Source of the DNA: Pelagophyceae sp. CCMP2097
Lineage: Eukaryota; Sar; Pelagophyceae
NCBI GenBank assembly: GCA_026770575.1
Contig: MU657193.1
Coordinates: forward strand, 290,735-354,734
DNA: 64,000 nt
Direction of reading: 5' to 3'
In this document: positions 51,203-63,200 of the stretch, piece after piece
Layout of the letters: each line of letters begins with the position of its first letter
How positions within the stretch are numbered: position 1 is the first letter of the stretch
Made by a program: the position numbers and the translations under genes
Notes under the pieces: model-generated
What the model saw: the letters and a program-made list of their open reading frames with translations, nothing else
What the model was told of the DNA's origin: nothing
The model's database searches: none

Positions 51203-51574
51203 AAGAAGCGTCGCACCGCGTCGTAAACGTTTTGACGACGTGTGGCGTCCCCCGGCGAGGCGACTCCCCGTGACGGCTCGGCGACTCCCTGGGCCGGCTC
51301 GCCGTCGCGCCCCATCGAGCCGGCCCTGGGGTGCTGCGTCGAGGAGCCGCTTGAAGAATGAAAGCAAAGTTTAAATCGTCCTGGGAGGATCTCGCGGCGG
51401 CTCGGCGGCAGTGGCGGGCTGCGGGGCCGCGCACTGCCCGCGCTGCGGCGGCGCCGGGCTGCGGTGGACCGATTTGAACCGCCGCGAGGCGACGGCAACG
51501 CGGTATGGCGATGGCCGCGGCGTGCGAGGCCGGCGGCGTCTGGGCCACCGCATTCCATCCGTTCGAGCGTAGTA
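51203..51574. other. Spacer without a recognised gene
   Basis: 372 bp between convergent genes. The plus strand briefly encodes a CPRCGG-like peptide near 51429 but no gene could be built around it. Confidence 0.4.
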
Positions 51575-53936
51575 CTACTCCTTGGCGCCGCGATCGTCGT
51601 CGTATTCAAACGCGGTCGCGTCCTCCGCAGCCTCCAGAGACGCATACCACGGCTGCGCCCGGTCCTCCGCGACGCGCGCCTCGAGCGCCTAAGCGTGCCG
51701 TCGGCCGAAGGAGGCAGAAGAGAGACAGCAGTCGGGGCGACAAAGGGCTCGTCAGCCGGCGTCCGGCGCACCTCGAGCCGCTGCGCGTTGAGGTCGAGCT
51801 GGTCCTCCCAGGCGCGGTCGGCGCGCGCCCGGAGCGCGCGCGCCACGGGGCCGTTTTCCAGATCACCAGCCTCGCCTGTCAAGGAACAACGTCAGCGGAT
51901 CCGCGCAACGGTTCAAGAGGCGGACCTTCGAGCGCGAGGCCGGCGACAAAGGGCGGGAGGCGGTAGTACCACGAGTAGTACCTGGGCGAGTCGCGAAATT
52001 CATTCCGCGGCGGTCCTTTTGGAGGCGTCGGCGCAGGCGCGCTCTATTAACGCACGTCGGGTTGCGCGTGCCCTCGATGGCGTCGAGGCCTCCCTCGACG
52101 ACGTTTGGGTGCACATCGATGCCCGGGCCCCAGTCGCGGAAGCCGTCGCACGAGGGGTTATTGTAGCAGACGTAACCGAGACCGTGCAACATGCCGTGCG
52201 CCTGCGCCCAACCGTCGGGACTGCGGGGGTCGGGACCGCGGGGGCGAGCGTTGGGGCCGCGGGGAATGGGTGGGCCGAGCCACACTCTTCCCAAAAGGAC
52301 TACTTTTTCGTGGGGGCTTCTCCGGCCGCGGCGCGGGAAAGGGACCTCCGAGGGCCATCGAGGGCCCATGGGGGGGGCACGGTGGGATCGAGGGCCATTT
52401 TGGCATCGAGGGTCCTCTGGTATAGATGGCCCTCTGGTTTCTTCGCCCTCTCGACGGTCCTGGTGTCGAGTCCCCTACTCTGGCCGGTCGTTTGGCGTAC
52501 AAGCGTCTTTGTTGTTTTGCGCAGGTGCCGCGCCTCTTCGAGGCCCGCGTCCTTGTCAAGATGAACTTCGGAGAGGCCCGTGAAGACACGCAGCGACTCG
52601 GCCTCGCGGTGCAACTCGCCGTAGCAGAGGCGCAGCAGCGGCGGCGTGGGGGCCTGCGCAGGAGTGCGATGCGCCGCAGCCGAAAGCGAAAGGGCTCCCC
52701 TCTCGGCGGCGCACCAGGTGGGCGTCGTCGCCGAGGCGGAAGCCAAAGTCTTCGGTCGTGAGACCTGACGGGCGAATGATTGATGAACGAGTGTTCGATG
52801 GAACAACGCTAGTCGGACGCCCTCTGTGGTCCCTTTCCCATTCGACGGCGCGCAGCCTCGAGGGGCTGCGGGCCTTTCGAGCACGATGTCACCGAGGGCC
52901 GCGAGCGGGCGCCGCGAGACCCCCGGTCGCCGGTCTTTTGGGCCGCGGTCTCTGACACGACGGCAGTCTCGGCCCGACGGCGCCCCGGTCTCAAAGGACC
53001 ACGTCGACCATCCGGGCACCCGAGGCGTCCGTAGCGGTTCAAAGTTGCGCGGGTCCATGCAGAGGCGCGCCTCTTCGACGGAGAGTGTGCCGAAGCGGCC
53101 GACGTGACGCTTCGTCACCGAACCGAACCGCTTGCCATACTCCGGAAACTGCCGCGTAGACGCGCCGCAGTACTGCTCAACCGTCGCGCAGCCCTCGATG
53201 CGGTAGCCGCCGCGGCGACGGCCATCCGCGTCGATCACCTAGACGCTGAGAGTGCGGCGAGCACGTACGAGGCCCGTACGAGGCCCGTACAGGGGCCGTA
53301 CAGCGGCCGTACAGGGGCCGCCGAGGACCGTATAGGCCGCCTCGATCCCGGGTATAGATGCCCCGACAGAGCCCCCTCTTCGGCGTGGCACGTTTTCAAA
53401 TTGTGCCCGCGCCGGGACGCGCGTCGTGGCCGTTCTCGTCTTTCGAGTCGTCGACGATGCGCCAGTCAGGCACGGGCACGCCGTCGTCGTCGTACGCGAT
53501 GCCCAGCGGCGCGGCGCCCTCGGCTTTGGCCTGCGCGGGCACAAGAGTCCGTCGGGGCGCGCAGCGGCGCCTCGGCCCGACTAGCGCGCACCACGCCGCG
53601 AGCGTCGTGGAGCGTCGGCGCGGCCTTTGCGCGCAAGCGGAAGAGCGGCGGCACGTCGATGTCGGAGTGGTTGCCCGCCGCCGTGCGGCCGATTTCGTAG
53701 AACGTCTCGCCCTCGATGTCGACGGCCTCGAGGCCCACGGTTGGCGGGAGGCCTTGCTGCCAGGACCGCTGCAGCGCGTCGAGGCCCGCGGCGCGGTCGT
53801 GCCCGGCGCGCAGCTGCGCGGCATCGGCCGCGCCGTGGGCCGACCGGAACACGACCGCGTCGACGCCGCGCAGCGCCGCGGGGGGGGCCTGGAACATCAT
53901 GGCGTCGTCCCGACACGAGAGGCCAATCAGATTCAA
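51575..53936 (-). CDS. Multi-exon gene of unknown function
   Basis: Not recognised. On the minus strand, phase-consistent exons are 52653-52501, 52201-52056, 51981-51926, 51875-51772 and 51688-51575 (stop). They give serial peptides such as LLRLCYGELHREAESLRVF, HGLGYVCYNNPSCDGFRDWG, YYSWYYRLPPFVAGLALEG and AWEDQLDLNAQRLEALEARV. Upstream coding-like blocks are 53238 to about 53000 (EGCATVEQYCGASTRQFPEY, LSVEEARLCMDPRNF) and 53936-53399 (MMFQAPPAALRGVDAVVFRS, GIAYDDDGVPVPDWRIVDD). Whether the last belongs to the same gene is open, because its frame meets a TGA at 53399. Repeats lie in the introns. No domain could be named. Confidence 0.4.
53262..53320. repeat. 11-bp minisatellite
   Basis: About five consecutive units of GCCCGTACGAG / GGCCGTACAGG type, inside a non-coding part of the unknown minus-strand gene. 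Confidence 0.8.
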
Positions 53937-54216
53937 GTTCGCCCTGGGATATTCCTGGGATATTCTGCTCCGAGGGATAGGAATTCCTAGGAATTCCTCA
54001 GTAGGCTAGATTGTCCCGGAGCGAGAAGCTTTTTGAGCGTCAGAGAACCACGAGTCTCGCCCCAGGGTGCATCTTCAGCACGGGTGTGCGCATCGACGCC
54101 CTCGAGACACCTCACAGGATTGAGTTAGTCAGAGTTTGCATCATAGAATTCCATATTGGATGACGGCGTCGCTTCGCTCGAGCCGGGCGCTGCGGACGAC
54201 CTGGACGCCTCGTGCC
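53937..54216. other. Spacer with small repeats 3' of the polyketide synthase
   Basis: It holds a doubled GGGATATTCCTGGGATATTC (53944-53963), the palindromic AGGAATTCCTAGGAATTCCT (53979-53998), and a degraded second copy of the synthase 3' end at 54155-54212. Confidence 0.7.
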
Positions 54217-57200
54217 TCATTGAATGAGGGCGTCGCTTTTGTCGAGCCTGGCGCCGCGGAGCGCGAGCTCGGCGACGACCTGGACGGCGCGCGTGGACGC
54301 GTCTGCGCGGGGCCGGAGCCAGGGCACGGCCACGACCGCCGCGTCTGCGCGTTTCGCGCGCCACGCGGCTGCGTAGTACGACAAGTCGCCCTTGAGCGAG
54401 AGGTCGACGAGGACCACCGGGCGCCCGGCGGCGCGCGCCACGACGGCGTCGAGCGCGTCCATGAAGCGCACGGGCGCTGTGTAGAGCGCCCCGAGGTCGC
54501 ACAGCGTCGGCGCCGCCTCGTCGACGAAGCCGCCGCCGGCGCACGAGACGAACGGCGCCCGCGGCCGCCGCGCGGCGCGGCCGACGCGCGGCCGCGTGAC
54601 GACGAAGTGGAGCGGCGAGTGATACGCGTGTGGCGCGTCCCCGAGGATGGTGCGGCGGGCACCGCGCGGTAGCGCCGCCGCCAGCGCGTCGACGGCCGCG
54701 CGCCGCCCCGCGACCATAAAGTCGCCCTCGGAGTACTGCGCGGCGACGACGAGCGTGCCGTCGTCCGTGTCGGCGACGGCGCGGTCCAGCGCGGCGCGGT
54801 CCACGCCCGACACCACGGCCATGGCGCCGCCGGGTTCAAAGCCGGCGTACGCCGTGTCCGCGAAGAGCGACACGACGTCGTCTTCCGTGAGCGCCCCCGC
54901 GCCGACGGCGGCAGCGAGCTCGCCGATAGAGTAGCCGAGGTACGCCACCGGCCGCAGGCCACAGCGCCGCAGGAGCAGCAGCCGCAAAGCGTTTTGAACG
55001 GCAAACGCCGCGCAGTTGCGGTCGCGGACGCCGAGCGCCGCCAGGCAGTCCGCGCGCTCGGCGTCCCCGCGGTCGCGGGCGGCCTCGGCCGGCGCCACGA
55101 TGGCGGCGAGCCTGGCGGCAAAGCCGCGGAAGCCCTCGCGCGCCTCGAACTTTGCCGCGACGCGCTCGCAGTCTCCGCGGAACTCCACGTCCTCTGCCCA
55201 GAGCGCCGCCGCGACGCCCGCGTAGAGCGACTCGCCGCCGAACATGACGACGACGCACGGCCCGCGCCGCGCCGCGGCCGCGTTCGACGGCGTTTCAAAA
55301 ACGAGTCGCTTCCAGGAACCGTCGTCCGCGCCGGCGCCGGCGACCGAGAGCCGGCCGACGGCGGCCGCCAGCGAGCCGTCGTGCAGCCGGCCGACGACGA
55401 CGACGGCGGCGTGCGCCGCGCGGTCTACCAGCGCAGCCGCCGTCGCGCGGACCTGGCGCCGGACCTCGACGAGCGAAGGTGATTCGAGCGCGCATGAGAG
55501 GTGCGCCGCCGCGCGGCAGACGTCGGCGTCCGTCGCGCCGCGGACGACGAGCGCGCGGAGCTCGCCGGGCCGCGCGGGCCCCCAAGCCGCGGGCCACCGG
55601 CCGCCCTTGCGGGCGAGGTGGCCCCTGGCGATTGCGCAGAGGTCGGCGTCGGAGAGAGGCTCGACGCCGTCGCCGGCGTGTCGCCACGCGCCGTGCGCGC
55701 CATCGCGCGCGGCTCCCCGTGCGGGGTTGCCCTGGTAGCGGCCACCGCCACCGTAGGTGCCGCGCAGGGCCATGGTCCCCGGGCCGAAGACGACGCCGTC
55801 GCCGACTTGGGCGCCGGGCAGAAACGCCGCGACGCCGAAGAGCGCGGCGTCGTCGCCGACGGCGCTGCGGCGGAAGGCGAGTTTGCCGTTGCCGGCAAAG
55901 TCGTGGGCGAAGACTGCGGCCGCATTTTCGATGTAAGCTCGGTTTCCGACGGCTATGACGTCGTGGTCCGGCGGTCCGATTTTCCCAATGCGCGCGCGTT
56001 TGCCCACGGCCGCGCCGAGGCCACGCCAGATTATGCTGTACACTTCGGTGCACGCAAACGCGGCTAGCCAACTGTCGACGTCTAGGTTCAGCCGGAACTG
56101 CGCCAGCCAGCACGCCGTCGCCACACTCCGCGTCGGCCACAGCGACGGCGGCCGGTCCTCCGTAAAAGCGTCGTCGGCGTCGAGGGGCACGACGCGCCCG
56201 ACGAGGAGCCACTTGTGCAACACGGCGACGGCGGCGAAGAGCAGGCCGACGCAAATGCGCAGCGGCGGCATGACCAGCACCAATGCGGCGATGGCCGCGG
56301 CCAGCGACGCCGCCGGATGGCTTTCAGGCTCGCTGCAGACGTCGCTCACGTCCTCAGGCGCGCGGCAGGCGTCGTCGGCAACTGCGGCAACGAGGACGCG
56401 CTCGAAGAAGCGGCGCGCGTGGTCCGCGGGCCAGGCTACGGCGCCGAGCGCCAGCACCTCGAGGGCCAGCCCGACGACGAGCAGCGCCGCCGTGACGGCG
56501 TGGTACGCGGCGAGCGGCAGCTCGGCCGTCCAGACCGCGTCCGTCTGCTTGGGACCGCCCGCGGCGGCCTCGCCGCGCTTAAAGGCGAGGACGCGCTGAG
56601 ACGCGTGCGCGATGCCGATAAAAGCGGTGCCCGACTCGACGGTGGCGCCGACTCCGAGCAAAGCGAGGTCGCCGACGGCCGCGCCGGCCTCGACGGTCGC
56701 GCCGGGCGCGACCGTCGCCGCGAAGCCCACGTAGCCGCCGCGCTCGACGCGGACCGCCGCGTGCGTCACGTCAAAGCCGCCCTTGCGTTTGGTGCAGTAC
56801 GACGTCACGAACTGCGGCATGCCGGCCAGAAACGCGTCGGGCCCGATGTGCAGCAGCGGCGCCGTGGAACCGCAAAACTCGCGGAAGAACGCGACGTTGG
56901 CGGACCAGTCGACGTCCGCGCCGAGGCAGCGGAGCCAGGCGTTTTGCGCGACGTTGGACCGGAAGAGCGCGTTCACAAACGCGTTCGAGGCCAACGCCGC
57001 GGCGGCGTCGACGTACTCGAGGCGCAGCTTGTACCCAACAGTCAGAGCGCGCGTCGACGGCTCGAGGCCGCCGCCGACGAGGAGCCGCTGCGCAGCGACG
57101 GCGTGCGCGCAGGCGAGCGCGCCAAACGCCAGGTAGCCTGCCACCCCCGCGGCCACGGCGCCGCCCAGGCAGCACCAGGCCGCGAAGCGCGCCGCCAGCG

Positions 57201-60200
57201 TCACCGCGCCCGCAGTCGTCGCGAGGAGCGTCGCAGCAAAGGCCGCTTCGACGGCGGCCTGCAACGGCCAGGCGTACCGCGCCGACGCGTAGTAGAGCGT
57301 CGCGTCCTCGGCGGCGTCTGCGGGCACCGGGCCGTCGACCGTGGACCCGCGGACGCGGCGCTCGACGCGGCCCTGCACGAACGCGCGCGCCCCGGCTGTG
57401 GCCGTGACGCCGAGCACCGCGCCGCCGGCGACGACGGCGTCGGCGCCAAGGACGGCGCCGTTTCCGACGATGGCGTAGCGCGCGGTGAGCGAGGCGCCGT
57501 CGTCGCTAAACGCCGTGGGCCGGAGCGCGGCGCCGCGCTGCAACACGGCGCCGTCGCCGATGACGCAGAGGTCGGGCGCGTCGATGCAGGCGCCCGGCGA
57601 CGAAATCGAAACGCCGCGGCCCACTTTGGCGCCGAGGAGGCGGAACCACCAGACGAAGAAAACCGAGTCCGACGGCAGCGCCCAGGCGAGGGCCGCGCCG
57701 ACCTGCGCCACCTCCGTCGTCGCGAGCTCGCACCGCAGCGCGTACGCCGACCACCGCCACTCTGAATCGCACGCGCGGTACTTTCCCACGAGCGTCCACT
57801 TGCAGGCCAGCGCCCACGCCAGCGACGCGCACGCGCCGGCGACCATCGCCGCCAGCGTGCTGGGGAACGTCGACTCGAAGCGCGACCAGGCAAACGCGCA
57901 CGCCGCGCCCACAACGACCATACGCAGCGCGCCAAAGTACACCCTGGCCACGGCCCACACGACGAGCCACTCGCCGCCCGGCACGCGCCGCTCGAAGCGC
58001 GCCGCGGCAGACTCCACCGGAGAAGCCGTCTCCACCGGAGAAGCGCCGGCCCGCCGACGCGGCGCCCGCGGCCGCGGGGTCTTGAGGTGCTTGTCGGCGT
58101 CTGCCGACAGTTCAGCGCGGACGCGCCGGACGAGCTCGCCGAACGTCGCCGCCTCGAGGAGGAGCATGGGCGACGCGGCGAAGCGCAGCGCGGCCCCGAC
58201 GTCGGCGGCCACCTGCGACCCGTCGATGGAGTCCAAGCCCAGCGAATCCAGCGGCGTTTCGCCCGACAGCGCGCCGCCTTGCTTGGCGTACTTTGCGAGG
58301 ACCAGACGCAACGTGTCCTCGACGTCCGCCGGACTCGACAGGACGGTGACCTCGTCGCCGCTGCTGCACTGGCCCTGGCTCCTCGCCGTCCCGCTCGCCT
58401 CCTCCTCTTCGCTGCTGCTCTGGGCGTTTCGAGGCAGCTCGTCGACGACTCTTGAGACGAGCTCGCCGAACGTCTCCACCTCGAGGAGGAGCATGGGCGA
58501 CGCCGCAAAGCGGAAGGCGGCGCCGACGTCAGCAGAAATTTGCGACCCGTCGATCGAGTCCAACCCGAGCGACGTCAGCCGCGTCTCGCTCGACAGAGCG
58601 GCGCCGCCCTCGCCATGCTTCAAATACTTTCCGAGGACCGCGCGCAGCCTGCCTTCGAAGTCGTCGCCGCTTCTCCGGTGGCCCTCTCTTCTCCCGTGGC
58701 CGTTGCGCTTCGCCGTTTGGGGCCTGGCTTCGTCGTCGTCGTCGTCGCGCTGGACATTTCGAGGCAGCTCGTCGACGATCCGCGCGACGAGTTCGCCAAT
58801 CGTCTCCACCTCGAGAAGCAACATCGGCGACGCCGAAAAACCAAAAGCGGCGCCGACGTCGGCGGCGATCTGCGACCCGTCGATCGAGTCCAACCCGAGC
58901 GACGAGAGCCGCGTTTCGCCGTCCAGCGCCGCCTCTTTCGCGCCGCGCGCGTACCTTTGCAGGAGCGCCCGCAGCGTCCCTTCGACGTCGCCGCCCTTCG
59001 TGGCTGCCCGAGGCGGGGCGCCGCCGAGCCGCCTGGATCGCCGCTTCTCCCCGCTGGGCGGCTTGGCGGCGCCGTCGGCCGGCGAGACGAGACGGCTGAA
59101 GAATTTCCGGCGATGGCCGTCGCCGCGGCAGGACCGCCGGAGCGCGTCGCCCTGGAAGCGCGCGACCGTGGCGACGGCGGCCGGTGCCGCGCCGCGCGTC
59201 GCCTCGTGCAGCGCGAGGAGCGCGCCGAGGCCGCGGAGCGCGTCGGCGTCGCTGAGCGGGGCCCAGACGGAAGTGCGCGCGAGCTTGGCGGCCAAGCCGC
59301 GCGCCATGCCGCGCTCGGCCCAGGGCCCCCACTGAATGGCCAGGGCCGCCTTGCCCTCTCGCCGCCGCCACCGCGCCAGCGCGTCAAGCGCGCCGTTGGC
59401 CGCGCCGTAGCAGGCCTGGCCCGCGTTGCCCATGAGCGCAGTCACCGACGAAAAGAGCCAGAAGAACGCCAGGCCATCGCAGAGCCCGTCGCCGGCCTCG
59501 GCAAAGGCGCGGTCCAGGTAGATCGCGGCGTGCGCCTTGGCCTCGAAGACGCTGCGCGCCGACGCCTCGAAGCCCGCGTAGTTGGCTAGAAGGTCGTCCT
59601 GTAGCACGCCCGCCGCGTGCACCACGCCGACGACGTACCGCCGGCGCGCGCGGACGAGCGCGCGGACGTCGGCCCACTTCCCGACGTCGCACCGCACGAC
59701 GTCGATAGACGTCCCCTTCTCCGCGGCGAGGGCGCGCAGGTCATCGAGGCGCCCCGCGCACTCGGGCGTCTCGCCGGACCGCGAGACGAGGACCATGCGC
59801 GGCGCGCCGCCGTCGGGCGCCTGGCGCAGCAGCCAAGTCGCCACCGCCGCGCCGAGGGCGCCCGTGCCGCCCGTGATGAGGACCTGGGCGTCGCGGCTCG
59901 AGCCGACGAGGCCGCCGAAATCGAGGTAGGCGTCTGCGGCCGAGTGCGGCGACGAGGCGAGGGTCCGCGAGACGCGACCGACGGCGCGGCGCGCCGGCGA
60001 CAGCCGCACGTCGGCGTCGTCGTCGCACGCGACCTCGGCGCCGACGCGGCATACCATCGCGGCCTCCAAATCGCCCTCGAGGTCGACGCACCGGATGCTG
60101 AGCCCGCCCGCCGCCGCCGAGCCCTGCACGAGGCTCAGCTCGAGGCGCGCGACCGTCGCGGCGCCCCAGAGCGCCCCGCCGGCGACGGCGCGGCCGTCCG

Positions 60201-63200
60201 AAAGAGTTGCGCCTTTGGAGGCTGCCGCGCCGCCGTCGGAGCACCGCCGCGTCGGACCCGTTTGTTCCGCGTGGACGTCGCGCGTCAGCACGACGACGCG
60301 GCCGACCCTCGCCGCCGGCAGCTTTGCGAGGCCGCTCAGCAGCTGGAGCAGCGCGGCCGTCGTCCGCTCCAAGAGGTCGCAGCCGTCGGCGTCGTCCATG
60401 CCCGCGTCCAGGCCGTAGCCGAAGACGACGCGGCGGACGCGCGCGCCCGCAGCGAGCCGAAGCCCGACGTCGGCGACGACCGCGGCCACGTCGCTTTCGA
60501 CTTGCTCGATCGTCGCCGCGAGGCGCGGCGCAGCGACCGCCTCGTGCACCGCCGTGGCCGCCTCGTGCGGCCCAGCGAGGCAGCGCTCGACGAAGCCGGC
60601 CGCGTCGGGGAAGACGACGTCAAAGGCGTCGACCGCAGCGCTCAGCGGCACCGCCTCGCCAACGAGCGGCGGCGCGTCGCCGGGGCGCGGCGCGTCCACC
60701 CAGTCCACGGCGTAGACGACTTCGTCGGCGAGGCGGGCGTCCTCCAGCGCCGCCGGATCCTCTTCGTCGCCCGCGTCGTCGAGCCACCGCCGCTCGTTGG
60801 CGAACGCCGTCGGCGGCGGCACGGAGAAGATGGCGTCGTCGTAGTCTATTTTCGCGGCGATCGGCGCCTCCCAGAGGCTCGTCAGGCTCTCCGCCGACGC
60901 AGCCCTCGGGAGGGCGCGCGCCGCCGGTGGCCGCGCCGCGCGCAGCGCGACGGCCACGGCGGCGAAAACGTCGCCATCGGAGCGCCGCCGCAGCGTCGGC
61001 ACGGCGACGACGCCGCCTTGGCAGCCTGCTTCGGAAAAGATGGCCTCGATGTGGCGGACGAGCTGCGGGTGCGGTCCAATTTCGACGAAGGTGGTGCAGC
61101 CGTACGGCGGCGCGGCGGCGCAGCGGATGGCGTCTTGGAAGCGGACGCGGCTGCGCGCGTGCGCGACCCAAAACTCGGCCCCGGGCGCCGCCTCAAACGG
61201 CGCCGCCGTCAGCGCCGAGATGCACGCCATTTTCGGCGCCGCGCGCGGGAAGCGGAGCGCGTCGATGCCCGCCCGCAGCGCCGGCAGCGCCGCGTCGACG
61301 CCTCGCGAGTGGAAGCCCGTCGTCACGGCGAGGACCGTCACCTTCCCAAACGCGCGCTCCAACGCCACCTTCGCAGCGGCCAGGCTCGCCGCGTCGGCGC
61401 AGGCGACGACGGTGGCCCGCGGCGCGTTCTCGGCTGCGATTTCGAAGAGGTCCGTCTCGCCGATTTCAGCCGAGATCTCGATAGCCGACGCTCCGACGGC
61501 GAGCATGCCGCCGTTTGACCGCGCGCAGTGGCCGTCGACGGCGCGGCCTCGGATTGCGGCGACGGCCATGCCGTCTGCGAGGCTGAGGAAGCCGGAGCAG
61601 ACGAGGGCGGCGACCTCGCCGAGTGAGTGCCCGACGGCCGCCGACGCCTCGATGCCGCCGTCGGCGCAGAGCGATACGAAGAGCGCGTGCTGCAGCGCCA
61701 GCTGCGCCGTCTGCGCGACCTCGGACGACTTGAACGCCGAATCAGCGTCCGCGGGCGCCCAGTCGAAGAGCGCGCCGCTGACGTCCGTCCTCGCGCCCGC
61801 CGCGCCCGGCGCGAGCGCGGCGTCGGCGGCCGCGGCCGCGGCGCGGAGCGCCGCGGCGAACGCCGGCGACAGCGCGAGCAGCGGCCGGCCCATGCCGCCG
61901 TACGCGGCGCCCTGCCCCGTGAAGACGACACAGACGCGCTCTCCAGTGCCCAGCGAAGCCGTCGAAGAGGAGATCCGGTCGCTCAAAGGCTCGATCCACT
62001 CGAAGGCGCCGTGCCGCGAGCATTGCGGCGCCTGTGTCGTCGACCGCGCGAGATCGAGCAGCGTCGCAAGCGCACCGTCGCCGTCCCTGGCGCTCAAGAC
62101 GGCGGCGCACGCCTCCGACGTGCCGTGGTAGACGGCGCGCCGCACATCGTTGCACAGCTCCGCCTCGTCTTCCAGGTCCGCGCCGCCGCGCCGATTTGTG
62201 AAGTGGCGCGCCCACGCGCGGGCCTTGCGCCGCAGGCCCGCGGCCGAGTGGCTCTCGAGCCGGATCACGAGCCGCCGCGGACCGGCCGTGAAAGGGCCCG
62301 CCGAAAAGGGGCGCGCCTCGACGCATAAGCGGTCGTCTGCCGTGCGCGCGCGTGGCCGTCGTCCGTCGAGGAGGGCGTGCGCGTTCGTGCCCGCGAAGCC
62401 AAAGCCGCTGGCGCCGCAGCGTTTGTCTTGCGGCCGTGCTGCCGCGTTCGCCGTGACGACAACGACGCCGCACGTGGCCCAGTCGACGACGCGGTTCGGT
62501 ACGCGGACGTGGAGCGACGGCGGCAGGCGCTCGCGGTGTAGGCAGCACGCGACTTTTACCAACGCCGCGGCGCCAGCGCCGCACTCGAGGTGGCCGAGGT
62601 TCGACTTGACGCTCGCGCAGCGCAGTGGCGTCTCGCCGCCGAGGACCCGCGACAGCGCCGCGAGCTCGATGGGGTCGCCGAGGCGCGTGCCCGTGCCGTG
62701 CGCCTCGACGTAGCCCGGCGGCGCGTGCGCGCCGCCGGCGTGCGCGGGCGGCGCCGCCGCGCGCTCGAGCGCGGCGCGGAGCATGCGCGCCTGCGCCGCC
62801 GGGTTGGGTGCCGTAAGGCCGTTTGAGCGGCCGTCTTGGTTCACTGCCGTCGACGCCAAAATGATACCACCCCGGAGATCCGCAACCGCCTCGGCGGACG
62901 ACGCCGCGACGAGCGTGACGAAGGCGCAACCTTCGCCTCGCACGTAGCCGTCGGCTTCGTCGTCGCCAAACGCGCAGCGGTGCGTCGGCGAGAGCATGCC
63001 CGCGCGCGCAAACGCGTCAGACCAGCGCTTGACGAGCTGCACGTTGACGCCGCCCACCAGCGCGGCGACATCGGCGCGCTGCAGCAGCCGCGAACGCGCG
63101 GCGTCCAAAGCCACGAGCGCGGACGAGCACGCCGTGTCGATTGCGACGCTGGCGCCCCTCAGGTCGAGCGCGTAGGCGACGCGGTTCGCGACGGCCGCCG

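Noticed and set aside
56215..59335. Long plus-strand frames opposite the polyketide synthase
   Set aside because: Antisense shadows in Arg/Ser/Ala-rich frames; high GC produces long stop-free antisense reading.
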